Source of the DNA: Sulfurovum sp. NBC37-1 | GTDB lineage: Bacteria; Campylobacterota; Campylobacteria; Campylobacterales; Sulfurovaceae | Length of the DNA stretch: 64,000 bases | NCBI RefSeq assembly: GCF_000010345.1 | Contig: NC_009663.1 | Location: forward strand, 1,116,001 to 1,180,000 | Reading direction: 5' to 3' | In this document: positions 24,768 through 33,824 of the stretch, in pieces | Numbering within the stretch: position 1 is the stretch's first letter | Layout of the letters: each line of letters starts with the position of its first letter | Notes under the pieces: generated by a model | Database searches by the model: none | What the model was told of the DNA's origin: nothing | What the model saw: the letters and a program-made list of their open reading frames with translations, nothing else | Made by a program: the position numbers and the translations under genes

Positions 24768-25855
24768 TCATTCCTGTTTCCTCTAAGGGACATAGTAAAA
24801 GGCTTTTTGAGGGAAGTGAAATCAATCTTTTTGAGATCTACTTTTCGGACCGAGCGGTCATTATCGGTGTGGTAGTAGTAGATGAGGTTCTTCAGGTCGC
24901 AGGCACAGGTGTATTGGGTTCCTCCATAGGGCAGAGGCTTGAGCCCCATTTTTTTGAGCGCGTTCGGATCTACTTTTTCGGCGGGTACGTTGAAGTTGTC
25001 CAGGATCCTGAAAAGCTCGGTTACGGTATCGTATCCGCCCTTCGTCTTGCGGGCAGTCTGCTTAAAGGCAACGGCACGGATAAAGCGGGAGGGAGGAGTG
25101 AAATCACCGGGTATCCCCAGCAAAGCGGAACCTGCACCGATAGGCCTGATAGTCATACTGTCTATTTTGACCTGTTTCCAGTCAACGGAGCGTATGTTTA
25201 GATAATTTCGCAGATTGGTCAGATGCCAGGGATACGGAGGTGAGTTTGTCATCACGCCCAGCGGAGCGTCATAGATATGAAGTTTGCCGTCGACATACTC
25301 TACAACGATCTCTTTGCCCGAAGCATCAGTAATGGCCCAGTGCAAAGGTATGGACCCGCCAAAGGCTGGATGAATAAAAGGAACTATCCGGACTTTACCT
25401 CTCTTGAGGACGCTGCGTACTTCGTCAACCGTTGCGAACTGACTGACAATCCACTTGTTGAAATCGGGGGCGGTGATGGAGTTGGCCGCCTGAGCAGGAT
25501 TGTATTCCTGATATTTGGCAAATCCGGGAAGATAGAGCGACTGGGAGCTCAGTCCCTTCTCATTCATCGCTTCATCAAAAGACATCTTCATCATATCGAC
25601 GCCAACAAAGCCGTATTTGGCCTTCCAATGCATCCCAAGTTTTTTGTCTGTCATAGGGAGTGACTTCAGTTTTGCATTTCTCGGAATGACTCTCAGTCGC
25701 ATTTCCATATCGAATCCGGCCCACTCCATGGTTCGTCCGCTCACCGTCGTTCCATCGACGCCTTTCAGAGAGATATGGGTACACGCACCGGCTGTTATAA
25801 ATGCTGTGATCAGTGAAAACACGACTATTATAGGTATTGTTATCATTTTTTTCAT
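24737..25855 (-). CDS. Exported linear amide C-N hydrolase (choloylglycine hydrolase family)
   Basis: About 372 residues starting at MKKMITIPIIV, a signal peptide cleaved before Cys25 (TAGA-CTHISLKG), which would free the N-terminal cysteine nucleophile of this Ntn family. Further family signs are DGTTVSGRTMEW, a region with GKEIVVEYVDGKLHIYDAPLGVMTNSP, and NLRNYL. Relatives cleave bile salts, penicillin V or acyl-homoserine lactones. In a marine autotroph-like genome the substrate cannot be guessed. A longer in-frame start lies inside the upstream nhaC gene. Confidence 0.88.
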   Translation of the reverse strand: MKKMITIPIIVVFSLITAFITAGACTHISLKGVDGTTVSGRTMEWAGFDMEMRLRVIPRNAKLKSLPMTDKKLGMHWKAKYGFVGVDMMKMSFDEAMNEKGLSSQSLYLPGFAKYQEYNPAQAANSITAPDFNKWIVSQFATVDEVRSVLKRGKVRIVPFIHPAFGGSIPLHWAITDASGKEIVVEYVDGKLHIYDAPLGVMTNSPPYPWHLTNLRNYLNIRSVDWKQVKIDSMTIRPIGAGSALLGIPGDFTPPSRFIRAVAFKQTARKTKGGYDTVTELFRILDNFNVPAEKVDPNALKKMGLKPLPYGGTQYTCACDLKNLIYYYHTDNDRSVRKVDLKKIDFTSLKKPFTMSLRGNRNDPIDVTSKIK

Positions 25856-25878
25856 TTTGTCTCCTGTGTGTTTGAGTA

Positions 25879-27258
25879 TTATACTAATATCCATCCGGAT
25901 AGCAGAAATGCCGCTGCCGACAGTACTCCGCCGATCAATGCGTAGGGAAGCTGTGTTCTGACATGTTCCACATGGTCACATCCCGCAGCCATGGAGGAGA
26001 TGATGGTGGTGTCGGAAATGGGAGAAGCGTGGTCGCCGAAGATCCCGCCGGAGATCACAGCCGCAATGACGAGAGGAATGTCCAGACCCATCGTTGCTCC
26101 CAGTGCCAGGCCTATGGGCATCATGATGGAAAAGGTACCCCAGCTTGTTCCGGTGGAAAAGGCGGTAATGCCTGAAACAAGAAAGATAAGCATGGGGATC
26201 AACACCGGTGATATATTGCCGCTGAGCAGATCGGAGAGGTAGGCTGCAGTACCGAGGTCACCGATGACCTTGCCTATGAAGATGGCAAAGAGGAGTATCA
26301 TTGTGACGGGTATCATCTCTCCCAGGCCGAGGTAAAAGCTTTTAAAGTAGGCTTTGTGTGAGATAATCCTGCCCGGAATGTAGTAGAGGTAGATGAAGAT
26401 GAGCGTTACGATCACCGCATAATAGACAGAAGTGGAACCCGAGCCTTTGAAGATGTCACCCTTGCCTGTAATGTAGAGCGCCACAGGGACGGCAAGGACC
26501 ATGACTATCAGGGGTAACAGCATGGGCCAGGGGGTTTTTTTGATCTGCTCGTTCACACTGCTGGGGTGGTAGGCAGCGGGAAGCGCATGTTTCATGGGGC
26601 CGATCTCCCATTTAAAGTAGATCACCCCCAGGACGATCAGCAGCGTGAATATGGCGTAGAAGTTGTAGGGTATGGAAGAGACAAGCAGGGAGACGGGATC
26701 GCCGCTGATGACCTTGGACTCTACTGCCGTGATGATCAGTCCCAGAAGCAGGGCACCCCAGCCGTTCATGGGGATCAGCGAACAGATAGGCGCGGAAGTG
26801 GAGTCGCAGATATAGGCGAGTTTTTCACGGCTCACCCCGTGCTTGTCGCAAAGCGGTTTGGCTACGGTGCCGGCGACCAGCGAAGTAATGGACGATTCGA
26901 TGAAGATGATGACGCCGATGATATAGGCAAGCATCATGGAGCCGGTGGGGGAATCGATCTTTTTTGCTTCCCGGCTTAGGTATGCCACGAAACTGTCCAC
27001 GGCACCGCTGTCCGTCAGCAGTCTTATGATGGCGCCGACGAGCAGCATGAAAAGCAGTGTCTTGGTGATCCACCCCTCTGCAAAAAGGGAAATGATGCCG
27101 TCAAAAAGTGCTGTGAAAGCCGTGAGCGGGTTATAGCCGTTGAGTACCAAAAGGCCGGCAAAGATCCCTCCGACGAGCGAAACGATGACATCTTTTGTTA
27201 TAATGGCCAAAAAGATCGTAAGCAGGGGTATTGCGATTGAGATGATTCCGTATTCCAT
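25879..27258 (-). CDS. NhaC-family Na+/H+ antiporter
   Basis: A 459-residue membrane protein with about 11-12 helices. NhaC features include LLFMLLVGAIIRLLTDSGAVDSF, the IEGSSITSL-like FIESSITSLVAGTVAKPL, FSTGTSWGTFSIMMPI and FGDHASPISDTTIISSMAAGCDHVEHV near the end. It probably exchanges sodium (or an organic cation/anion) for protons across the inner membrane; substrates in this family vary. It lies 23 bases before the acylase-like gene and may share its transcript. Confidence 0.9.
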   Translation of the reverse strand: MEYGIISIAIPLLTIFLAIITKDVIVSLVGGIFAGLLVLNGYNPLTAFTALFDGIISLFAEGWITKTLLFMLLVGAIIRLLTDSGAVDSFVAYLSREAKKIDSPTGSMMLAYIIGVIIFIESSITSLVAGTVAKPLCDKHGVSREKLAYICDSTSAPICSLIPMNGWGALLLGLIITAVESKVISGDPVSLLVSSIPYNFYAIFTLLIVLGVIYFKWEIGPMKHALPAAYHPSSVNEQIKKTPWPMLLPLIVMVLAVPVALYITGKGDIFKGSGSTSVYYAVIVTLIFIYLYYIPGRIISHKAYFKSFYLGLGEMIPVTMILLFAIFIGKVIGDLGTAAYLSDLLSGNISPVLIPMLIFLVSGITAFSTGTSWGTFSIMMPIGLALGATMGLDIPLVIAAVISGGIFGDHASPISDTTIISSMAAGCDHVEHVRTQLPYALIGGVLSAAAFLLSGWILV

Positions 27259-27301
27259 AAAAAGTACCTGATCGTTTAATGTATGAAAGGATTATAACAC
27301 A

Positions 27302-28006
27302 ATGAAAAAGATTTTACTTGGCTTACTGCTTTTTGCTGCAACACTACAGGCAAAGCTGCCCGAAACGGAACAGCTGATCGTCGTGACGACAAAGAACTGG
27401 TCCACACCCAATGGTATGCTGCAGCGTTATGAGAAAAAAGGGTCCGTGTGGCAGAAGGTAGGCAAGTCTGTCCATGTGAAGATCGGACGCAACGGCATAG
27501 GATGGGGCAGGGGACTGCACCGCATTCCCAAGGATGCTAAGATCATCAAGAAAGAGGGGGACGGCAAGGCACCGGCAGGCATCTTCGAACTCAAACAGGC
27601 CTTTGGGTACCAGCCTTTTGATGTCAGGTATCCCTACGTCGTTTACAAAGAGACGGACCATTGCGTAGACGATGTACATTCTAAGTATTACAACAAGATC
27701 GTTGACAGTACGAAGATAAAGGTTGATTACAAAAGTAAGGAACATATGAAGTTCCCCAAGGATTACTACAAGTATGGTATTGTGGTCAATCACAACCACA
27801 TTGACGAAAAGGGAGCAATCCCCGGTGCGGGATCGTGCATATTCCTGCATATCAAAAAGGTGCCGACTGCGGGATGTACGGTCATGAATGAGAGGGAGAT
27901 GAAAAGTCTCATCAAGTGGCTGGATGCAGAGAAGAATCCGCTTCTGATCCAGGGAACGAAAAATGTCGTACAGAGGCTGGGGAAGAATTTCAAACTCTTT
28001 CTATAG
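27302..28006 (+). CDS. Exported L,D-transpeptidase (YkuD family)
   Basis: A 234-residue protein with a signal peptide (MKKILLGLLLFAATLQA). The YkuD core has GDGKAPAGIFEL and the catalytic motif with His and Cys (GSCIFLHIKKVPTAGCTVM). This branch (YafK/ErfK-like with long insert) cross-links or modifies peptidoglycan in the periplasm. It diverges from nhaC across 43 bases and is followed by a good terminator. Confidence 0.88.
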   Translation: MKKILLGLLLFAATLQAKLPETEQLIVVTTKNWSTPNGMLQRYEKKGSVWQKVGKSVHVKIGRNGIGWGRGLHRIPKDAKIIKKEGDGKAPAGIFELKQAFGYQPFDVRYPYVVYKETDHCVDDVHSKYYNKIVDSTKIKVDYKSKEHMKFPKDYYKYGIVVNHNHIDEKGAIPGAGSCIFLHIKKVPTAGCTVMNEREMKSLIKWLDAEKNPLLIQGTKNVVQRLGKNFKLFL

Positions 28007-28064
28007 GCTTTGTCCCTGTGATTTTAACTTCAGGGCAAATTTAATAGAGATACGAGAGTAGGAT

Positions 28065-28097
28065 TCCCGTGCAATAATGCGCGGGATGGTTTTATTT
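28065..28097 (+). terminator. Terminator after the L,D-transpeptidase gene
   Basis: TCCCGTGC-AATAAT-GCGCGGGA, an 8-bp stem with one G-T pair, then TGGTTTTATTT. It is followed by the second copy of the 36-bp repeat that also ends the Ntn-hydrolase gene. Confidence 0.8.
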
Positions 28098-28187
28098 GAT
28101 CTTTGATGTCACATCGATGGGAACATGCTTTTTATTTTGCTACTAAGTCAAGGAGGAGTACAATAGTAATAAAGGATGGAATGGATT

Positions 28188-29819
28188 ATGGAAATACAGA
28201 CAGTAAAAAAAATGGAAAAAGAGGCTATAAAAAGTAGTGGTTTTGATTTTATAAGGCTTGGGGCCGCACTCTTTTTTATGGTAGCGGTTTTAAGCTATAG
28301 CTTTATGAGTACGGGTGGAATACCAAACAATGTTTTCTTGGCGATTGCAGCGCTCTTTGGTGCCTATATGGCTATGAATATCGGTGCCAATGATGTAGCA
28401 AACAATGTAGGGCCGGCTGTTGGTTCAAGAGCACTTACCATGGGTGGGGCTATCGTCATTGCAGCCATATTCGAGGCAGCAGGAGCATTGATAGCAGGTG
28501 GTGATGTTGTAAAGACCATCAAAAAAGGGATTATTGATATTGCTGCTTTTGGTACTAATGCAGATTCATTTATCTGGGCTATGATGTCGGCACTTTTGGC
28601 TGCTGCGTTGTGGCTGAATTTTGCAACGATGGCAAAAGCACCGGTATCAACCACGCACTCTATTGTCGGTGGCGTCATGGGTGCCGGTATTGCCGCAGCG
28701 GGGTTCAGCATTGTTTCCTGGGGGACTATGGGAAAGATCGCAGCTTCATGGATCATTTCCCCTGTACTTGGCGGGATTATTGCAGCTTCTTTCCTTTTTG
28801 CCATAAAGAAAACAATGGTTTTCAAGGAGGACAAAGTGGAAGCAGCCGTTAAATGGGTTCCCGTTTTTGTTGCTGTTATGTCTTGGGCTTTTATTACCTA
28901 CCTTACGTTAAAAGGCCTTAAAAAAGTTTGGCCAAGTATCGTGGATATACTGATTTTTTTACCTGATACGAAAAAACCTACTTTTATTGTTGCCGCTATC
29001 TTTGGACTTGTTGTAGGAATCATTGTTTATTTTATAGTAAAAACAGTTGTTGCAAAAAAAGCGCACAATATTGAAAACAGTCGTATAGGTATCAATATGC
29101 TCTTTACGCTACCCCTTATCTTTGCAGCGGCACTCTTAAGCTTTGCACACGGTGCAAACGATGTGGCAAATGCCATCGGACCTTTGGCGGCCATCAGTGA
29201 TGCTGTAATGACCGGTGGTATTTCAGCAAAAGCAGGCATACCCTTATGGGTCATGGCAGTGGGCGCACTGGGGATTGCCATCGGTCTTGCACTCTACGGG
29301 CCAAAGCTTATCAGAACAGTGGGTTCCGAGATTACAGAACTCGATCAGATAAGAGCATTCTCTGTAGCTATGGCAGCTTCCATTACGGTCATTATCGCGT
29401 CCCAGTTGGGACTTCCTGTCAGTTCTACCCATATTGCCGTAGGTGGTATCTTCGGTGTTGGATTTTTAAGAGAATATCTTGATACAACCAAAATTCAAGA
29501 TGAGATTATCCATGATAAAGAACGTATCGTTGATGAGAAAAAACAGCTTAAAGCACTGCATGCCGAACTAAAAACTCTTGAAGTAAAAGAGGAAAAGGGA
29601 AAAACGGAGTATGAAAGGATTGTTGATCTTTATAAGATGATTGATGAAGAAGAATCGCGCCTGAAAAAAGCTAAAAAGATGTTAAAAAGTGCCCAAAAAG
29701 TTAAATACGTCAAAAGGGAAGCGGTGAAGAAGATTATCGCTGCCTGGGTTATTACCGTTCCTGCCGCCGCTGTACTGTCTGCCGCGATCTACTTTATGAT
29801 CAGAGGAATGGTTCTTTAA
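28188..29819 (+). CDS. PiT-family inorganic phosphate transporter with coiled-coil insert
   Basis: About 543 residues. The two PiT signature repeats are visible: GANDVANNVGPAVGSRALT in the first half and GANDVANAIGPLAA in the second, with PVSTTHSIVGGV and PVSSTHIAVGGIFGVG. It imports phosphate with a cation. Between the last signature and the final membrane helix is a long charged coiled coil (about residues 440-510, KERIVDEKKQLKALHAEL...), which is unusual in length. An AAAGGA precedes the second ATG, chosen here; an ATG four codons earlier is possible. Its stop overlaps the next start (TAATG). Confidence 0.92.
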   Translation: MEIQTVKKMEKEAIKSSGFDFIRLGAALFFMVAVLSYSFMSTGGIPNNVFLAIAALFGAYMAMNIGANDVANNVGPAVGSRALTMGGAIVIAAIFEAAGALIAGGDVVKTIKKGIIDIAAFGTNADSFIWAMMSALLAAALWLNFATMAKAPVSTTHSIVGGVMGAGIAAAGFSIVSWGTMGKIAASWIISPVLGGIIAASFLFAIKKTMVFKEDKVEAAVKWVPVFVAVMSWAFITYLTLKGLKKVWPSIVDILIFLPDTKKPTFIVAAIFGLVVGIIVYFIVKTVVAKKAHNIENSRIGINMLFTLPLIFAAALLSFAHGANDVANAIGPLAAISDAVMTGGISAKAGIPLWVMAVGALGIAIGLALYGPKLIRTVGSEITELDQIRAFSVAMAASITVIIASQLGLPVSSTHIAVGGIFGVGFLREYLDTTKIQDEIIHDKERIVDEKKQLKALHAELKTLEVKEEKGKTEYERIVDLYKMIDEEESRLKKAKKMLKSAQKVKYVKREAVKKIIAAWVITVPAAAVLSAAIYFMIRGMVL

Positions 29820-31633
29820 TGTTAAAACGAATTTTTTTACCAACCATACTCATCATACTGGGATATGGCTTTTGGATCAGTCCCAATTTTAAAGAAATAT
29901 CAGCTGGAGTAGCAATATTTCTATTTGGTATGATTGCCCTTGAAGAAGGCTTTAAAGCTTTTTCAGGAGGTACCCTTGAGAAAGTCCTCAAAAAATCTAC
30001 AGATAAACTATCTAAGAGCATAGGATTTGGTTTTGTAGCGACTGCCATGATGCAGTCGAGCTCCCTTGTGTCCGTACTGACTATTTCATTTCTTGGTGCA
30101 GGTCTGATTGGCCTCTTTCAGGGAGTAGGGATCATTTATGGTGCCAATATCGGTACCACAACCGGAGCATGGCTTATGGCGGGATTTGGATTAAAAATCC
30201 ATATTGCACAATATGCAATGCCTATGCTGGTATTTGGTATTATCCTGATATTTCAAAAGGCCAAGTCTCTCAAAGGATTTGGGTATATACTGGCCGGACT
30301 GGGCTTTCTGTTCCTTGGGATTCATTACATGAAAGAAGGCTTTGAGGCGTTCAAAGATACTATTGACCTTGCCGCATTTGCCGTGCCGGGATTCAAAGGC
30401 ATAATAATCTTTATCGGTATCGGGGTGCTGGCAACAGTTATTATGCAATCTTCGCATGCCACTATTGTATTGATCCTGGCAGCTTTGGCAGCAAACCAGA
30501 TAACATATGAAAATGCCATTGCCCTGGTTATCGGTGCCAACATCGGTACGACCATCACGGCGATTCTCGGTTCATTAAGTTCAAATATTGATGGAAAAAG
30601 ATTGGCAGGTGCCCACCTGATATTCAACGTAGTGACAGCGGTGATCGCTGTAGCAATCATGCATCAGATGATGTCCACCGTGGATTTTATCAGCGATCAT
30701 CTCGGTATCGCAAGTGATAACCATACATTAAGACTGGCTGTATTCGACAGTTTGTTCAAGATCATGGGTGTGGTGATATTTATACCTTTTACGCAGCGGC
30801 TTGTTGACTTTCTTCAAACTGCTATTAAAAGCAATAAGAAAAAAGAAGGTGAGTTTGAAGGCGCGAAGTATTTGAATGACTCGGTTTTGGAGCTCCCGGC
30901 AACGGCGATGCTCTCCTTGATAAAGGAGACAAAGCATTTGTACGAGAATGCTTTTGAAATCATAGCCCACGGTTTGAATTTAAAGCGAAGCAATATTGTA
31001 TCCACCAGGCCGCTGGAAGAAATTGTAATGGATCCTTACAGTAAAAAAATAATTGATATAGATGATTTCTACCGCCACAGGATCAAAGGGCTTTATGGTG
31101 AGATCATAGATTTTTCCGCCAAAGCCCAATCCTATATGAGTACAGAAGATATTCAGAAATTATATAAATTAAAGCTTGCCAACAGGGATATTGTCGAAGC
31201 AGTGAAAGATACACATCATCTGCAAAAGAATTTAATAAAATATTCCACCAGCGAGAATGAGCATATCAAAGAAAAATATAATAATATCAGAGTAGGTTTG
31301 GCTGAATTGTTGAGAAACATTGACAAATTATCTAAAATGATGGAGGAAGATGAAATCCTTCTCCTTTTGTCAAAAGTCAAAGTGCATATGGAAAGATACG
31401 ATATTCTGGCAAACGGTACTCTTGACAATCTGATACGAAATAACCTGATCACCAATGAAATGGCAACTTCATTGATGAACGATAGTGCCTATGCCTACAA
31501 GATCAGCCAAAACTTCATTGCCATGGCAGAGATCTTATTTATAGATTTTTCCAGTGACATAAAAGACCTTGCGGAAGAGTTTATGGTCAATGATGAAGAT
31601 GTTGATTTAATTTTAAAAGAGGAGAGAGCATAA
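29819..31633 (+). CDS. Na/Pi cotransporter family protein with PhoU-like C-terminus
   Basis: A 604-residue protein. The first ~350 residues are two inverted Na/Pi cotransporter repeats with the QSSS motif (MMQSSSLVSVLTISFLGAG and MQSSHATIVLILAAL) and GANIGTTTGA / GANIGTTITAILG. The last ~220 residues are helical and PhoU-like. It probably moves phosphate with sodium, in either direction. It is translationally coupled to the PiT gene before and a small coiled-coil gene after (TAATG at both joints). Confidence 0.92.
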   Translation: MLKRIFLPTILIILGYGFWISPNFKEISAGVAIFLFGMIALEEGFKAFSGGTLEKVLKKSTDKLSKSIGFGFVATAMMQSSSLVSVLTISFLGAGLIGLFQGVGIIYGANIGTTTGAWLMAGFGLKIHIAQYAMPMLVFGIILIFQKAKSLKGFGYILAGLGFLFLGIHYMKEGFEAFKDTIDLAAFAVPGFKGIIIFIGIGVLATVIMQSSHATIVLILAALAANQITYENAIALVIGANIGTTITAILGSLSSNIDGKRLAGAHLIFNVVTAVIAVAIMHQMMSTVDFISDHLGIASDNHTLRLAVFDSLFKIMGVVIFIPFTQRLVDFLQTAIKSNKKKEGEFEGAKYLNDSVLELPATAMLSLIKETKHLYENAFEIIAHGLNLKRSNIVSTRPLEEIVMDPYSKKIIDIDDFYRHRIKGLYGEIIDFSAKAQSYMSTEDIQKLYKLKLANRDIVEAVKDTHHLQKNLIKYSTSENEHIKEKYNNIRVGLAELLRNIDKLSKMMEEDEILLLLSKVKVHMERYDILANGTLDNLIRNNLITNEMATSLMNDSAYAYKISQNFIAMAEILFIDFSSDIKDLAEEFMVNDEDVDLILKEERA

Positions 31634-31908
31634 TGGGTGTAAAAAAATTCATTAACAGTGTAAAAGAATTATTGGGATTGGAGGGGTTTGAAGTAGAAGG
31701 GAAAAAGAAATCCATTAGACGTCTTTTGGAAAAACTGAAGTCCAAAAAAGAGATGCTTGAAAAAGAATCAAAGAAAAAGATGGGGAAAAAAGAGTCAAAA
31801 GAGCTAAAAGAAGAACTGACAATCATCTCTTTGCAGATAAAAAAAGGCGAAAAGATATTGGCCAGGCTTAATGACAAAAAGAATGCTGATATTTCAAATA
31901 AAAAATAA
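31633..31908 (+). CDS. Small charged coiled-coil protein of the phosphate operon
   Basis: A 91-residue, Lys/Glu-rich, almost wholly helical protein with predicted coiled coil (IRRLLEKLKSKKEMLEKE, SKELKEELTIISLQIKKGEKIL). It has no signal or membrane segment. The ATG shares its A with the previous stop (TAATG). I do not recognise a family. Because the upstream PiT protein carries a coiled-coil insert and the partner a PhoU-like tail, an interaction is plausible but unproved. Confidence 0.8.
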   Translation: MGVKKFINSVKELLGLEGFEVEGKKKSIRRLLEKLKSKKEMLEKESKKKMGKKESKELKEELTIISLQIKKGEKILARLNDKKNADISNKK

Positions 31909-31915
31909 TAAGAAT

Positions 31916-31942
31916 CCCTACCTCTGGAAAGATAGGGTTTTT
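31916..31942 (+). terminator. Terminator of the phosphate operon
   Basis: CCCTA, a 12-base loop, TAGGG and then TTTTT, directly after the small coiled-coil gene. The stem is short, so strength is uncertain. Confidence 0.65.
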
Positions 31943-31968
31943 ACATAATTGCTTAAAGAACCAGGGTT

Positions 31969-33681
31969 TTACAGCAAGCCCTCAAAGGTGGTATTGGCCA
32001 GTTTCTTTTTGATGACACTCTCGATCAGTCTCTGAACAATACCCTCATCATCGGGTTTCATCGTTTTGACCGCAGCAGCCAGAGCGCGTATATCGTATTG
32101 GCTCGGGTAGATCTCCGGGACCGGCTTCTCCAGATTTAGAAAATGGTATACAGCCATGATGGCGGAACGGACAGAATACTCTACGGTGAAGACACAGTCG
32201 CCCTCTATTTCACAGAACTGGCCCAAAAATGCAAGGTTCACGCTGCCTTCCGGGATGACTTTTGGCCTGTCGCCTTTAACTCTTGGCATGAACTGGCTTG
32301 TAATATAGGGCATCATTGCAGGGATGACAATACACTCATCGAGATAGGCCTGCATCTCGTTCGCATCGATGCCGAGATGATACAGCAGTTCCTGCAGCAG
32401 TTCCCTGCCGGTACATTCGCTCATCTTTTTGTCAATGAAATCGCCTTTCTTGTCGGGGAAGAGGGCATAGGCCCATGCCACGGTGGTGTCGGCAGGCTGG
32501 TTCTTGAACTGTGGCTGTCTGTTGACCGTGACGCTGAGCAGCCAGCTGGAATCTTTGACGGTGATGATGCCGCCTGTCGCGGTGCGGTGGGGAAGGAACT
32601 TTCGTTCGGCAAAATCTTCCAGGAGTTTGCGTATTTTCGTTCCCTTTGCCGTGATGGTGAAAGATTCCCACTTCGTTTTGTCGATGTCGCTGCAGAAGAC
32701 TTCTGGTTTGCCAAAAGCCTCATCTTTTGCCGCCACCTTCTTCCACAGACCCCATACTGCCCCTTCACTTCTGTCCAGGACCGGTGCATGGTCCGTATCG
32801 CCAAGCGATGAGTTCTCGGTCATGGAGCCGTTGGTGAAGAAGACGAGGTCGTCAGCGGATGTCTTTATCGTTTCCTCACTGCCGTTTTTGTTCAGATGTA
32901 TGGCCGTCACCGTTTTTTGATCTTCATTGATGTCGATATCCAGATCGGTCACCGTGGTGTTGAAGACAAAACTGACTCCTTTTGATTCCAGCAGTCTTTT
33001 CAGCGGAAGTATCAGGGAGTCGTACTGGTTGTATTTGGTGAAAACAAGACCTCTCATCGTACTCATACCTGGCATCAGATGGATAAAACGATGCATATAT
33101 CGTTTCATTTCCACGACACTGTGCCAGGTCTCAAATGCGAACATGCTTCTCCAGTAGAGCCACATATCTGTCTCAAAAAACGATTTGTCGAAATACTCTT
33201 CAACAGTTGCGGCACCAAGATCTTCTTCTTTTGTAAGCAGCAGCCTGGTCAGTTTATGCGTATTTTTTTCATGGAGCCCCAGATCGGTTCTGCGATGTTT
33301 TTCACCCCGGTTGTAAATGACCCTTACCTTGGAAAAGTTCGGGTCGATCTCATTGAGTTCTCTGAACTCATCCAGAACGGTACGTTCCTCTTCTTCGATG
33401 GAAGGTACCTGTGAAAGGAGGTCCCACAGACATTCGTAATGCGCTTCCATCTCCCTTCCGCCACGCGCGATGAAGCCATCCTCGGGATTACCGGCACCGT
33501 CCATGGCACCACCGGCCAAGCTGCCTTCTTCGAAAATGGTGATCTGATTTCCCTGCATATGCCCATCACGCATCAGGTACTCCGCTGCGGCCAATGAGGC
33601 TATCCCCGAGCCTATGAGGAAGGCTCTTTTGTTCTCGATTCCTTCTGGTTTGCGTGTGTTGATCCGTTGATAATTGTTCAT
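31969..33681 (-). CDS. ohyA: Oleate hydratase
   Basis: A 570-residue FAD-dependent oleate hydratase (MCRA family), which adds water to the cis-9 double bond of unsaturated fatty acids. The Rossmann motif is FLIGSGIASLAAAEYLM, followed by IFEEGSLAGGAMDGAGN, the family-specific FIARGGREMEAHYECLWDLLS and FAFETWHSVVEMKRYMHRF, and GQFCEIEGDCVFTVEYSVRSA near the end. Full length. It stands alone, convergent with the phosphate operon. It may detoxify free unsaturated fatty acids or alter lipids; it is unexpected in a lithotroph. Confidence 0.95.
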   Translation of the reverse strand: MNNYQRINTRKPEGIENKRAFLIGSGIASLAAAEYLMRDGHMQGNQITIFEEGSLAGGAMDGAGNPEDGFIARGGREMEAHYECLWDLLSQVPSIEEEERTVLDEFRELNEIDPNFSKVRVIYNRGEKHRRTDLGLHEKNTHKLTRLLLTKEEDLGAATVEEYFDKSFFETDMWLYWRSMFAFETWHSVVEMKRYMHRFIHLMPGMSTMRGLVFTKYNQYDSLILPLKRLLESKGVSFVFNTTVTDLDIDINEDQKTVTAIHLNKNGSEETIKTSADDLVFFTNGSMTENSSLGDTDHAPVLDRSEGAVWGLWKKVAAKDEAFGKPEVFCSDIDKTKWESFTITAKGTKIRKLLEDFAERKFLPHRTATGGIITVKDSSWLLSVTVNRQPQFKNQPADTTVAWAYALFPDKKGDFIDKKMSECTGRELLQELLYHLGIDANEMQAYLDECIVIPAMMPYITSQFMPRVKGDRPKVIPEGSVNLAFLGQFCEIEGDCVFTVEYSVRSAIMAVYHFLNLEKPVPEIYPSQYDIRALAAAVKTMKPDDEGIVQRLIESVIKKKLANTTFEGLL

Positions 33682-33824
33682 GTTTGGCCTTTTTGTATTT
33701 TGCTTACTACTATTGTAGCCATATCAACCCGAATTATCAAGATGGTTTCTGGATGATTCTAACGACTGGATTGAGAAATATTTGAGCGCAGGGTCAAATA
33801 TTTCTCTCCAATGATTTGTTAGCT

